Source of the DNA: Maribacter sp.
GTDB lineage: Bacteria > Bacteroidota > Bacteroidia > Flavobacteriales > Flavobacteriaceae
Assembly: GCA_029287355.1 (NCBI GenBank)
Contig: JARFRH010000059.1
Location: 1-34,402 of the forward strand
Length of the DNA stretch: 34,402 bases
Reading direction: 5' to 3'
Part shown: one piece after another, positions 1 to 9,125 of the stretch
Position numbering within the stretch: position 1 is the first letter of the stretch
How the letters are laid out: every line of letters begins with the position of its first letter
Translations under genes and position numbers: made by a program
Notes under the pieces: generated by a model
Told to the model about the DNA's origin: nothing
What the model saw: the letters and a program-made list of their open reading frames with translations, nothing else
Databases searched by the model: none

Positions 1-1165
1 CGATATTCGCTGGGTCAATGTAGTCCATATTGGCGTTCGTTGTTGCATACACCCCCCGGGAATTGGAAGTATCACTTCTTTTCATAGGAACGCCATTTAC
101 GACGACTAAGGCATTGGTATTCATATTGATACTACCATTACCTCTTATCTTTGCAGCGCCTAGGCCACCAGAAGATCTATCCCAAGCATTTTGACCTGGA
201 ATTTCAAGACCGGCTACTTTGGTATTAATTGCATCTCCGACAACTGTAGTTACTTCCGAAATCTCACTTGCATCTAATTCGGAAACCGTATATCCGATGG
301 ACTCTTTCTTCTGAAACCCGTAACCCGTAAGTGCCAATTCTGCCTTGTCAAGTTGTTCTTCAATAACAACAACCTCGTCCAAGGCTACGATATTGGCCTC
401 CATAAACACATTGGTATGGGTCATTGCCTCAATGGCGACCACTTTCACGGTTTTATTGTTCCTACTGGTTATGACCAAAGTGTCGCCTACTTGAGCGGGA
501 ATCGAAAAATCACCTGTGGGCCCTGTCAAAAAGCTATCGGATAAACCTTTAACCATTACCCTTACATCAGGGGCCGGTTTGTTGTCTATATAAACCGTTC
601 CGCCTATATTAGATTTTTGCCTTGGTTTACCTTCCGCTGCCTTTTGTTGAAGTTTCTTGACATTTTCAGGAAGCATGTTCGCGAAGTCCATCAGGCGACT
701 CTTGTTCAATAGCGCAGTGCGCTCCAAGAATTTCGCATCTCGATTGGGGCTGCTATTGATCAAATAGCTCTTTCCGTCCAAAGACAAAATATCTGTCGAT
801 AGCGTTTTTTGACCATCCGTAAAAACATAAACATTCGAGCTTTTGATTTTTCCTTTTAAGCCACTATAAATTGTTCCGCCATCATATGAAACTTGCTCCA
901 AGTCGTGTTTGAGTTGGGTCCAGTCCCCATCCTTTATCTTGTATATCTTTTCCTCCGTATCAATACCAAACAATAACAGTTGAACTTCCTGATGGGTGTT
1001 TCTCTCAAAAAGTTTTTCCAATACCGATAATTCTTTATCCAAATCGCGCACCGCCATGGAGGCCGAAACATCCCAACAGATAGTGATATTCCTATTTGCC
1101 TCTTCTTGGGAGCTTACCAACAGCATCCCAAAAAAGAACATGACAATGGAGGCTGTCTCTTTCAT
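1..1165 (-). CDS. VWA-domain protein fused to carboxypeptidase-regulatory-like and TonB-dependent receptor plug domains (C-terminus truncated by window edge)
   Basis: Manual translation from ATG at 1165 (minus) stays open to position 1: MKETASIVMFFFGMLLVSSQEEANRNITICWDVSASMAVRDLDKEL...NVYVFTDGQKTLS (MIDAS-like DVSAS), then NIGGTVYIDNKPAPDVRVMVKG (CarboxypepD_reg-like), then EVTTVVGDAINTKVAGLEI...RGNGSINMNTNALVVVNGVPM (plug-like). Absent from the ORF track because it runs off the edge. Confidence 0.8.
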   Translation of the reverse strand, partial: MKETASIVMFFFGMLLVSSQEEANRNITICWDVSASMAVRDLDKELSVLEKLFERNTHQEVQLLLFGIDTEEKIYKIKDGDWTQLKHDLEQVSYDGGTIYSGLKGKIKSSNVYVFTDGQKTLSTDILSLDGKSYLINSSPNRDAKFLERTALLNKSRLMDFANMLPENVKKLQQKAAEGKPRQKSNIGGTVYIDNKPAPDVRVMVKGLSDSFLTGPTGDFSIPAQVGDTLVITSRNNKTVKVVAIEAMTHTNVFMEANIVALDEVVVIEEQLDKAELALTGYGFQKKESIGYTVSELDASEISEVTTVVGDAINTKVAGLEIPGQNAWDRSSGGLGAAKIRGNGSINMNTNALVVVNGVPMKRSDTSNSRGVYATTNANMDYIDPANI

Positions 1166-1222
1166 AGTTAGTGGTATTTCTTTAAAACTATACTAAAATC
1201 CTAGTTTTTTCCAGTAATCACT

Positions 1223-2569
1223 TTAGTTGCCTTGATGCGCTTTGACTCTAGGAATCAACAAAAGTTCGGTTTGTCTTCCATTCACATAACGAAACCCATT
1301 TTCGCCATAAAAGCCTGCTTCTTCCAGCATAATTCTGATATCCCTTTTCCATTCGGGAACAGTAATGGTCGTATTTAATTCAATCGCATAGACCGTATTC
1401 GGGTTTAACGGATAATTCTCCCCGTCATCTTTCATTACCCCACCTTGAGAATCCCACATGCCGATTGTGGTGCCTGCTGAATGACCATACAGTCCTAAGG
1501 GATGGGTATAGATAGACGGCCGCAAACCAGCTGTCTTAGCATCCGATAAAGCCTTTGCCAAAATCTCGTTACCGGTTTTCCCTTGAATCATATTCGTAGT
1601 AAGAAAATCTTGAACGCGATTACCATCTTTCAATCCGTCAACCAAGTATTTAGGAGCTTCTTTTTCTTGCCGCTTGAGCACATAAGCCAATTCTTGACAA
1701 TCGGTATTCAACCGCAAATAGGTAATTCCGAAATCACAATGTAGCAAGTCGCCTGGAAAAATAACCATGTCATCAGGTCTTCCGGAAAACGAATACATAT
1801 GACTCACCAAATCCTCACTCGTGCGTTGTACGTCTACAGTTGGGTGAAACCATGTTTCCAAGCCAAGGTCGGTTACTTTTTGGCGCATCCACCACTCCAC
1901 TTCCGCAGTGTTCGTTACGCCTGGAGTAATTACTTTTTCTGAAAACGCTTCTGCGATGATATCATGGGTGATGTCAACCAACTGATTGTAGATAACCATC
2001 TCTCGTGCTGTTCGGGTTTCAATCCATCGCACAGCCAGTTGTTCGGCCGAAACTACTTTCTTAAGATGTTTTTTCGGTAGATTTCGTATAAATGCATCAA
2101 AGTCCGTTTTGTCAAGTCCGTCCGCAATATTGTGGTCTTCGGAGAAATTCAATCCTATTTTCTTTGGATTTCGTTCTTCTATCAGTTGAATCAGTCGTTT
2201 CCATTGGTTGGGTTCCTTCTCCTTGTCCCAAGCCGATTCAATATTATCCCCAACATTATATCTAGCCACAGCAAGCTTTTCGATGGTATTATTGGCTTTA
2301 TTCCTATAAAACAAAAGAATAGTTCTTCTACGGGCATTCAACCAAGTCGAAGGAAGCATTGTTCGCAATACCGGATCCTCATTGTATTCACGTGAAATGA
2401 CGATCCACATATCAATATCCGATATGTCCATCAAGGTAGGTAGCAAATTGTCAAACCGATCTGCTAAAATTTCATCGATAACTCTTGCGCGTTCTACTTC
2501 AGGCAGAATTTGTTGTGCAGTAGTAGGTGATGAAACAAATAATATAAGGGAAATAAAAAGGTTCTTCAT
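1223..2569 (-). CDS. M24-family metallopeptidase (Xaa-Pro aminopeptidase-like), secreted
   Basis: N-terminal signal peptide; metal-ligand motifs HCDFGI, NTDCQELAYV, THPLGLYGHSAG, AIELNT, MLEEAGF. Confidence 0.85.
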   Translation of the reverse strand: MKNLFISLILFVSSPTTAQQILPEVERARVIDEILADRFDNLLPTLMDISDIDMWIVISREYNEDPVLRTMLPSTWLNARRRTILLFYRNKANNTIEKLAVARYNVGDNIESAWDKEKEPNQWKRLIQLIEERNPKKIGLNFSEDHNIADGLDKTDFDAFIRNLPKKHLKKVVSAEQLAVRWIETRTAREMVIYNQLVDITHDIIAEAFSEKVITPGVTNTAEVEWWMRQKVTDLGLETWFHPTVDVQRTSEDLVSHMYSFSGRPDDMVIFPGDLLHCDFGITYLRLNTDCQELAYVLKRQEKEAPKYLVDGLKDGNRVQDFLTTNMIQGKTGNEILAKALSDAKTAGLRPSIYTHPLGLYGHSAGTTIGMWDSQGGVMKDDGENYPLNPNTVYAIELNTTITVPEWKRDIRIMLEEAGFYGENGFRYVNGRQTELLLIPRVKAHQGN

Positions 2570-2662
2570 CGTATTTAAATTGAATTATGAAATTACAAAA
2601 TATTGAAATGAATTGGATTTACTTCAGCATATCTAAGGCATACCTTATCCTCTAAAACAGGC

Positions 2663-3814
2663 TCATCCTATAATTTGCTTTAGGGTTTCCTTTCTACGAA
2701 TTTTGTCGGTATCCGTGCGTATGAAATTTGGAAGTGAGTAAACAGTTGTCGGTATTTCATATCGCTCTAAAGCACCATTTTCTTTTATCTCACGAAGTAT
2801 GGTCTCTAAATCCGTATTACCCTCACACACTAGGACCAATCTCTGACCAAATTCTTCATCGGGCATTCCCGCAACAAAAAAAGAATTGTTTAAGAAAGGA
2901 GCTAACTTTGCCTCGATCAGCTCTGGAAATAGTTTAACCCCGCCAGAATTGATGACATTGTCAAAACGACCCAACCATTCGAACTCCGTTTCTGATATCA
3001 GCTTAACGATGTCATTTGTGACTATGGTTTCTGAAGCGATTTTTGGAGCATCCAAAACAAGACAATGCCTTTCATCCAATGAGAAAGTAACATTTGGCAA
3101 GGCCTTAAAACCATGGTGTTTATCTACGCTCTTTCTGTCAACAGCGGTCTCGACTGTGTCTGTCTTGCCCGCAGACAGGCTCGACCTGACGGCTCCACTA
3201 TTAATTTTCTTAATAGCAACATGTGTAATCGTTTCCGTCATGCCATAAGTTTCATAAATCTGAGTGGACTTAGGCTGAACTTGTTTTTTCAATTGCATCG
3301 ATAGCGGGGCTCCACCAACTAATAGTATCATGATCTGTTCTATTTTAGCTAAACAATTTTGAAGCTGAAACGGCACCATGGCACAAAAATCATACTTCTT
3401 TTGTATGTGCTCCAGAGGGTTTGAGGATGGGGCAACATAATCCAATTCCAAACCTAAGACCATCGCTCGAACAAGCATCATCTTACCTGCTATGAATTGG
3501 GTTGGCAGGCATAGTAAACTTGTGTTCCCTGGCTGCAAATCAAAGAATGTTCCCGTCGCTATGGCCGAATTGACCATGTGTTGTTTTTTTAAAGGAATTG
3601 TTTTAGGTGTTCCTGTAGCACCTGAAGTATTGACTGTTAGCTCACTTGTTTGATCTAGCCAATCACTCAGAAAATCCCCTATATGCTGTTCATGTTCGAT
3701 ACCTTCCTTAATTAGGCTATAAGCGACTTCCTTAAGGTCATCAAAACCATAGCAAACTCCATTGAGTTTGAATTTTGGGTGTATGTTTTTAAAATTCAAG
3801 GAGGCTTCCATCAT
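2663..3814 (-). CDS. menE: o-succinylbenzoate-CoA ligase (AMP-binding)
   Basis: NTSGATGTPKTIPLKK P-loop, YETYGMTET motif, C-terminal GRFDNVINSGGVKLFPELIE; menC lies upstream. Start moved to MMEASLNFKNIHPKFKLNG (ORF track opens at 3841). Confidence 0.87.
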   Translation of the reverse strand: MMEASLNFKNIHPKFKLNGVCYGFDDLKEVAYSLIKEGIEHEQHIGDFLSDWLDQTSELTVNTSGATGTPKTIPLKKQHMVNSAIATGTFFDLQPGNTSLLCLPTQFIAGKMMLVRAMVLGLELDYVAPSSNPLEHIQKKYDFCAMVPFQLQNCLAKIEQIMILLVGGAPLSMQLKKQVQPKSTQIYETYGMTETITHVAIKKINSGAVRSSLSAGKTDTVETAVDRKSVDKHHGFKALPNVTFSLDERHCLVLDAPKIASETIVTNDIVKLISETEFEWLGRFDNVINSGGVKLFPELIEAKLAPFLNNSFFVAGMPDEEFGQRLVLVCEGNTDLETILREIKENGALERYEIPTTVYSLPNFIRTDTDKIRRKETLKQIIG

Positions 3815-4772
3815 TTGAAGTTCCAATGGGGTTCTGAGCAAGAAATACTTCCTTATCCACTACTTTTCCGAATAAACGCTCCTTCCAATTAGTCCAACCA
3901 TATTTTTTAGAAAAAATAAACAGCAAAATCGGATAAATGACCAAAACCGGGACAAACACATCCCATCCTAAAACAGGTTCTGAAATATCACGATAAAGTG
4001 ATTCCGTTTGAAATGCCGTCCAATCAGCAGTCACCAAAAGTGCTGTGGTGAGATTATTGGCTGTGTGAAAGCCTAAAGGCAATTCCAACCCTTCGTCCAT
4101 TAAGGTAAGAATTCCCAAGAAAAAACCCGTACCGATATAAAAGACCATAATACCATATCCCAATTTTTCAACTTCTGGATTAAATAGATGCATTACCCCA
4201 AATAGTATGGAAGTAAAGCATAGGGGTACCCATCTATTCTTAGCCAATAGGCCGATACCTTGCATCATATACCCTCGTAAATAGTATTCTTCCATGCTCG
4301 TCTGAATGGGAATCAAAACGATTGAAATCACCGCCAAAATCAGAAAAGGTTTCAAATTAAAATTGAACTCGTAATCTTTTGGAGATAACTGAATATCTAT
4401 GAATACGAATGCGATGGATATGATCGACCAAAGGATGAACGCGAAGAAAATACGCCCCCAGTCCACTTTCTTTCTAGAAGTCGTAAGTGACTTAATGGGC
4501 TGTTTGTGCACTAATTTTATCCAGATAAACAAGCAGGCCAGACCGATAACAAATGTCAATAGCATCAAAAACAGAAATAAGTTAGAACCCAAGGCTTCGG
4601 ACATTAGTCCCACATCTCCGCTGGCGAGGATGCTCATCGCATTTGATTTGGTAAATAAGGCAGCCATCAAAGGGGCCACGCCAAATATTTGCCAACCCAA
4701 AAAGATAACGCCGATACCCAAAAGGTAGCGCCAGAAGTCATGTTGACTTTTGTAAGCCTGTTCTATATACAT
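3789..4772 (-). CDS. CPBP-family intramembrane metalloprotease (type II CAAX protease-like)
   Basis: Multiple hydrophobic segments; EEYYLRG (EExxxR), FGVMHLF and FHTANN motifs. Confidence 0.87.
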   Translation of the reverse strand: MYIEQAYKSQHDFWRYLLGIGVIFLGWQIFGVAPLMAALFTKSNAMSILASGDVGLMSEALGSNLFLFLMLLTFVIGLACLFIWIKLVHKQPIKSLTTSRKKVDWGRIFFAFILWSIISIAFVFIDIQLSPKDYEFNFNLKPFLILAVISIVLIPIQTSMEEYYLRGYMMQGIGLLAKNRWVPLCFTSILFGVMHLFNPEVEKLGYGIMVFYIGTGFFLGILTLMDEGLELPLGFHTANNLTTALLVTADWTAFQTESLYRDISEPVLGWDVFVPVLVIYPILLFIFSKKYGWTNWKERLFGKVVDKEVFLAQNPIGTSNDGSLLEF

Positions 4773-5815
4773 AATTCTTTAATTAGATTGGTTTTCCAGG
4801 TTTTGTGTGGATCGTAAGATAATGTTCCTTCAGAAACCGTCAAAGGGCTTTCAAGATTATTGGTAAACAAACTACCTGTACCTAGACCCTGTGGCAAGGA
4901 GTTTTTCAAAGTGAAGGTCCATTGCGCAATCGCATTCAAACCGATATTACTTTCCAAGGCACTGGTAATCCACCATTCAATATTCAATTTTTCCGCTAGT
5001 TGAATCCACTCCGTACTACCCTTAAAGCCACCCACTAAACTGGGCTTTAAAATAATATAATGCGGATGAATCGATTGTAGCAATTTTTCTTTTTCCGGCA
5101 CATCGAATATTCCGATAAGTTCTTCATCCAACGCGATGTCCAAGGGGGTTTGGGCACATAAGTCACTCATTTCCGAAATATTGCCTTGTTTAATAGGCTG
5201 TTCAATGGAATGAAGCTCAAGTTCAGATAAAACCTTTAACTTTTCTAGCGCATCGGTCTTTGAAAAAGCCCCATTTGCATCTACTCGCAGCTCGATTTGT
5301 TCTTTGGAAAAATTATTTCTTATGGATTTCAAAATAGCGACTTCCTTTTCAAAATCAATCGCTCCGATCTTCATTTTTATACATTGGAAGCCTTCCTTTA
5401 ACTTTTGCTCAATCTGTTCATTCATAAAGGCCTCATCTCCCATCCAAATCAATCCGTTAATTGGAATGCAGCACGCACCCGATGTAAATTCGGAAGGAAA
5501 AAGTTCAAATGGATTTTTAGATGACAGGGACAAAAAAGCCTGTTCGACGCCAAATTGAATACTGGGAAAGTTTCGTAGCGCTTCCCATAATCCGTCTTTT
5601 CCTAAATGGATATTGGAACAGGTCCATGTTAAGGTATCTTCATATTCCCGTACATTATCGATACTCAATCCCCTTAAAATACCGCATTCCCCAATGCCAT
5701 ATCTCCCCTCTTCCTCTAAAATCAAAAACCAGGTTTCTTTTTGGGTTAGAACTCCGCGAGAAGTTCCACTAGGTCTCTTAAAATCGAGAATATATTTTTT
5801 ATAGGTTGCCTGCAT
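4763..5815 (-). CDS. menC: o-succinylbenzoate synthase (enolase superfamily)
   Basis: IKMKIG, LRVDANGAF, EQP, ALDEEL, ILKPSLVGG, TSALESNIGLNAIAQ motifs; adjacency to menE. Confidence 0.88.
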   Translation of the reverse strand: MQATYKKYILDFKRPSGTSRGVLTQKETWFLILEEEGRYGIGECGILRGLSIDNVREYEDTLTWTCSNIHLGKDGLWEALRNFPSIQFGVEQAFLSLSSKNPFELFPSEFTSGACCIPINGLIWMGDEAFMNEQIEQKLKEGFQCIKMKIGAIDFEKEVAILKSIRNNFSKEQIELRVDANGAFSKTDALEKLKVLSELELHSIEQPIKQGNISEMSDLCAQTPLDIALDEELIGIFDVPEKEKLLQSIHPHYIILKPSLVGGFKGSTEWIQLAEKLNIEWWITSALESNIGLNAIAQWTFTLKNSLPQGLGTGSLFTNNLESPLTVSEGTLSYDPHKTWKTNLIKELCI

Positions 5816-5825
5816 AGGATACTTT

Positions 5826-5833
5826 CAAATTTA
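5826..5833 (-). promoter_or_regulatory. Candidate Bacteroidota -7 element (TAAATTTG) for the menC-CPBP-menE unit
   Basis: Minus-strand TAAATTTG matches TAnnTTTG, 10 bp upstream of the menC ATG; no clear -33 TTG. Confidence 0.35.
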
Positions 5834-5862
5834 GCTATATTTTAGATTATAAATAATATGGA

Positions 5863-6654
5863 ATGGGCAGGATTGATGGTAAAACAATATGGATAACAGG
5901 CGCATCTTCTGGAATTGGGGAAGCGCTTACCTACCAACTCGACAAGAAAAAATGCAAGCTGGTCATCTCTTCTAGAAAGGAAATAGAATTACAGCGGGTA
6001 AAAGCCAATTGTACTCATCAAGAAAATATTGAAATCATTTCGCTTGATTTATCGGATTTGAATGATATGCCTGAAAAAGCTACTTTGGCTTTTTCAGCTT
6101 TTGGGCAAATGGATATACTCATCAACAATGCTGGTATCAGCCAACGTTCTGAAATCATCAACACTGATATTTCGGTCTATAAACAGCTTATGGATATCAA
6201 TTATTTGGGAACGGTTGCCTTGAGTAAGGCAATACTACCCTATTTTATGAAAGCTAAAAATGGACACTTTGTTACGGTTTCAAGTTTGATGGGGAAATTT
6301 GCTGGCCCACAGCGTTCAGGATACTGTGGGTCTAAACACGCTTTGCATGGTTTTTTCGACGTACTGCGAATGGAACACGAAAAAGACGGAATTAGTGTCA
6401 CGATGATATGCCCGGGTTATGTGCAAACCAACATTGATAAAAACGCCCTTACTGCCGATGGAAGCCCACAAGAGAAGCATGATATTGAAAACCAAAATGG
6501 TTTACCCGTTGCGGTATTTGCACGGAAGATGATCCGAGCTATCGAACGACAAAAATATGAAGCCTATATGGGTAAAAAAGAAGTGATGGGTATTTACCTC
6601 AAACGATTTTTTCCGAAGCTATTACATCGAATCGTAGTCAAAAGCACAGAATAA
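5863..6654 (+). CDS. SDR-family NAD(P)-dependent oxidoreductase
   Basis: TGASSGIGE cofactor motif, NNAG, S...YCGSKHA catalytic motif. Confidence 0.88.
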   Translation: MGRIDGKTIWITGASSGIGEALTYQLDKKKCKLVISSRKEIELQRVKANCTHQENIEIISLDLSDLNDMPEKATLAFSAFGQMDILINNAGISQRSEIINTDISVYKQLMDINYLGTVALSKAILPYFMKAKNGHFVTVSSLMGKFAGPQRSGYCGSKHALHGFFDVLRMEHEKDGISVTMICPGYVQTNIDKNALTADGSPQEKHDIENQNGLPVAVFARKMIRAIERQKYEAYMGKKEVMGIYLKRFFPKLLHRIVVKSTE

Positions 6655-6663
6655 AATGAACGA

Positions 6664-8631
6664 TTACTTGAAGTTAAACCAAAAACGAACACCTTCGGAT
6701 GTTTTATCTATGTTCAATTTTGATTGTAGTTGATTTACTAAACGGTTCATCAATCGAATACCCATTGAGGCATTTGCGCGTTCATCCGTATCCTCAGGAA
6801 GTCCAATACCATTATCAGTATATTCAAAAAAGCCGTCTTGGTCTGCTATTTTTCGAAGGTGAATATAGATTTTTCCATCATCTTCACTGGTCGGAAAAGC
6901 GTACTTGAATGAATTGGAGACCAATTCATTTAGAATCAAACCAAAGGGAATGGCCCGATCAATATCCAGTTCAACATCTTCAGCATCGATGGTGATATTG
7001 ATCTTATGTCCGCCTTTTTTATAAACCGATTGTACGCTGTTTATCAAACTTTCGATATATCCTTGCATTTCAATGACCGAAAGATCGTCATGCTGATACA
7101 ATTTCTGATGTATCAACGCCATCGCCTTTACTCTGCTCTTACCTTCTTCCAGGGCTTCAATAGCTGCTTTGCTTCGTGTATTTTTAGTTTGAAGACTCAA
7201 AAGACTGGAAACCATCTGCAAATTGTTCTTCACCCTATGATGTATCTCTTTCAAAAGTGAATCTTTCTCAATTAAAGAATTTTCTATGATGTGCTTCTGC
7301 TCAGCGATCAAGCGTTGGTTTTTGATACTCTTTAAATAGGCATATACCAAACCTGCAAAACCGAGCAAGGTAAAAATCAATGAGATAAATACAAGACTGA
7401 TTTTCTCATCCTTTGCAATCATGTCGTTCTTTGACTTTTCCAGGGCAGCTCGCTGTTCTTCCATCATGCGTTCTGCATCGGCCTTGTCTTCCCCAACCAC
7501 AGCTGCCAATTGCTGTTGTCGTAAATCGGATTGATTCTCTTTTATAGAATCCCTAATGCGCATATTGCGCTTGTAGTATATTGATGCATTCTGAAAATTG
7601 TTCGTCCTATCGTAATACGAAGCTAGTAGGCGGTTCTTTTTTAAAACATTTTCCAATGTAATCGGTCGCGTACCATCGCTTAGATAATCAGTGGCTTTTT
7701 CAAAATCTTGTAATTGTAAGTAGCATCCCGCGATTTCCAATTTGTTTTCTACCAATTCGGACGAAAATATACCTGCATTATAGACTTTTATACTATCAAT
7801 ACTTCGCTCGAGATATGGTATGGCTTCTTCAAATTGCTTTAACAGGACATGACATTTGCCGATATTTCCATCGATAATCGCTCTTAAAACTTTGCTGTCC
7901 GTTTCTTGTTTATCCGACTTGTCCGCTATGACATCATTCAGATAAACATTTACGAAACCATGTGCCTTTTTATAATTGCGTAAGGCAGTCGGATAAGATT
8001 TATCTAATCTGAGGTAGGTACCTACATTATTCCAAAAAACAGCTTGCCCATAATAATCTTTTTCACCAACGTTTTTCTTCTCTTGCCTGAAGTAGTCGTT
8101 CATGGCATCACGGTGCAAACCAAGAGCTGAATAAATATCATAGAAGGCGACATTTTCATCAATACCTAATTCCTTCTTCTCTTTTCTAATTTCAATTTGA
8201 TCCGCATATAACTCTAGTTTCGAATAGGTGATATCCATCAATTCTAAAAGCATGGCTATGGTATCATCATCTAGTGATTCCTTATTGCCATAGAGTTCTT
8301 TGGCTATGGCCAAACTTTTGTCATAATCCCCTAGATCATGATGAATCTGGGATTGAACCAATTTATAATGGGTAATTGCAAGGGAATCTTTAATTTTCTC
8401 AGAATTATTCAGATATACGTTAACTGCATCTAACCAATCATAGGCAGAATTTTCGCTATACCGATTTGGTGTATTGAAGAAAAATACGAAGCGTTCTTCC
8501 GAGCCTTCGGAGTTTTTGAATTCATTAAAATACCCTTGGCCGGAAATTGCCTCAACCTGTGCAAAAACAGGGTACACAGAGAGATAATAAAGCAATAAGT
8601 AAATAAGAATCTTGAATGGGACTTTTTTCAT
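6664..8631 (-). CDS. Sensor histidine kinase, HisKA_2 type, with signal peptide, TPR region and one TM helix
   Basis: KEIHHRVKNNLQMVSSLLSLQ phosphoacceptor box; NELVSNSFKYAF (N), DNGIGLP (G1), SMGIRLM; TPR-like N-terminal half; TM LVFISLIFTLLGFAGLVYAYL. Confidence 0.88.
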   Translation of the reverse strand: MKKVPFKILIYLLLYYLSVYPVFAQVEAISGQGYFNEFKNSEGSEERFVFFFNTPNRYSENSAYDWLDAVNVYLNNSEKIKDSLAITHYKLVQSQIHHDLGDYDKSLAIAKELYGNKESLDDDTIAMLLELMDITYSKLELYADQIEIRKEKKELGIDENVAFYDIYSALGLHRDAMNDYFRQEKKNVGEKDYYGQAVFWNNVGTYLRLDKSYPTALRNYKKAHGFVNVYLNDVIADKSDKQETDSKVLRAIIDGNIGKCHVLLKQFEEAIPYLERSIDSIKVYNAGIFSSELVENKLEIAGCYLQLQDFEKATDYLSDGTRPITLENVLKKNRLLASYYDRTNNFQNASIYYKRNMRIRDSIKENQSDLRQQQLAAVVGEDKADAERMMEEQRAALEKSKNDMIAKDEKISLVFISLIFTLLGFAGLVYAYLKSIKNQRLIAEQKHIIENSLIEKDSLLKEIHHRVKNNLQMVSSLLSLQTKNTRSKAAIEALEEGKSRVKAMALIHQKLYQHDDLSVIEMQGYIESLINSVQSVYKKGGHKINITIDAEDVELDIDRAIPFGLILNELVSNSFKYAFPTSEDDGKIYIHLRKIADQDGFFEYTDNGIGLPEDTDERANASMGIRLMNRLVNQLQSKLNIDKTSEGVRFWFNFK

Positions 8632-9065
8632 ATCACATAACGTACAAAACCAAACATAACACTATATCTTGGTTTCGCTAAATTTTTGTTGTATACCAAA
8701 TCCTTCATTTGGATTTTTCTCCTCCAGCTTGGAGCTTGGTATTACATTACAATTGTTCTCTAAACTTTTTTCAGCCTATAACTAAAGTACATTTCTTGGT
8801 TGATTTATTTGTAAGAAGCCTTAAAACAAAGCAACTAAACCAACAAAAGCTGCAAAGTGCATTCTCGGCTTTTCAACCCTGTTCAAAGAAAAAAGCAAGA
8901 TTTTGGGGATCCACTAGTTCTTTTCAAAATTATCGATTAGAATTCAATGTTTTATGACATTGTTGTGTAATGGGTATTTTTTGTTGTGAAAAACCAAATA
9001 CTGTAAAAAGCGTGTATTTCAACCGATTTTTATGCATTTCGCAGAAGACACTTCGAGGGGTACAA

Positions 9066-9097
9066 TAAAAAAGGGCACTCAAAAAATGCCCATTTAA
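9066..9097 (-). terminator. Rho-independent terminator downstream of the LytTR regulator
   Basis: Minus strand GGGCA-TTTTTTGAG-TGCCC followed by TTTTTTATT. Confidence 0.75.
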
Positions 9098-9125
9098 AAT
9101 GTTCGATATGACCGTGTTTTTTCTT

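Noticed and set aside
353-1196. Plus-strand ORFs (63 and 66 aa) at the left edge
   Set aside because: Antisense to the VWA/TonB-plug coding frame, which explains the region on the minus strand.
2132-3304. Plus-strand ORFs of 63-120 aa opposite the M24 peptidase and menE
   Set aside because: Antisense shadows of confidently assigned genes.
8709-8957. 82-aa plus-strand ORF between the kinase and the LytTR regulator
   Set aside because: Composition looks like translated non-coding DNA; no homology signal by eye.
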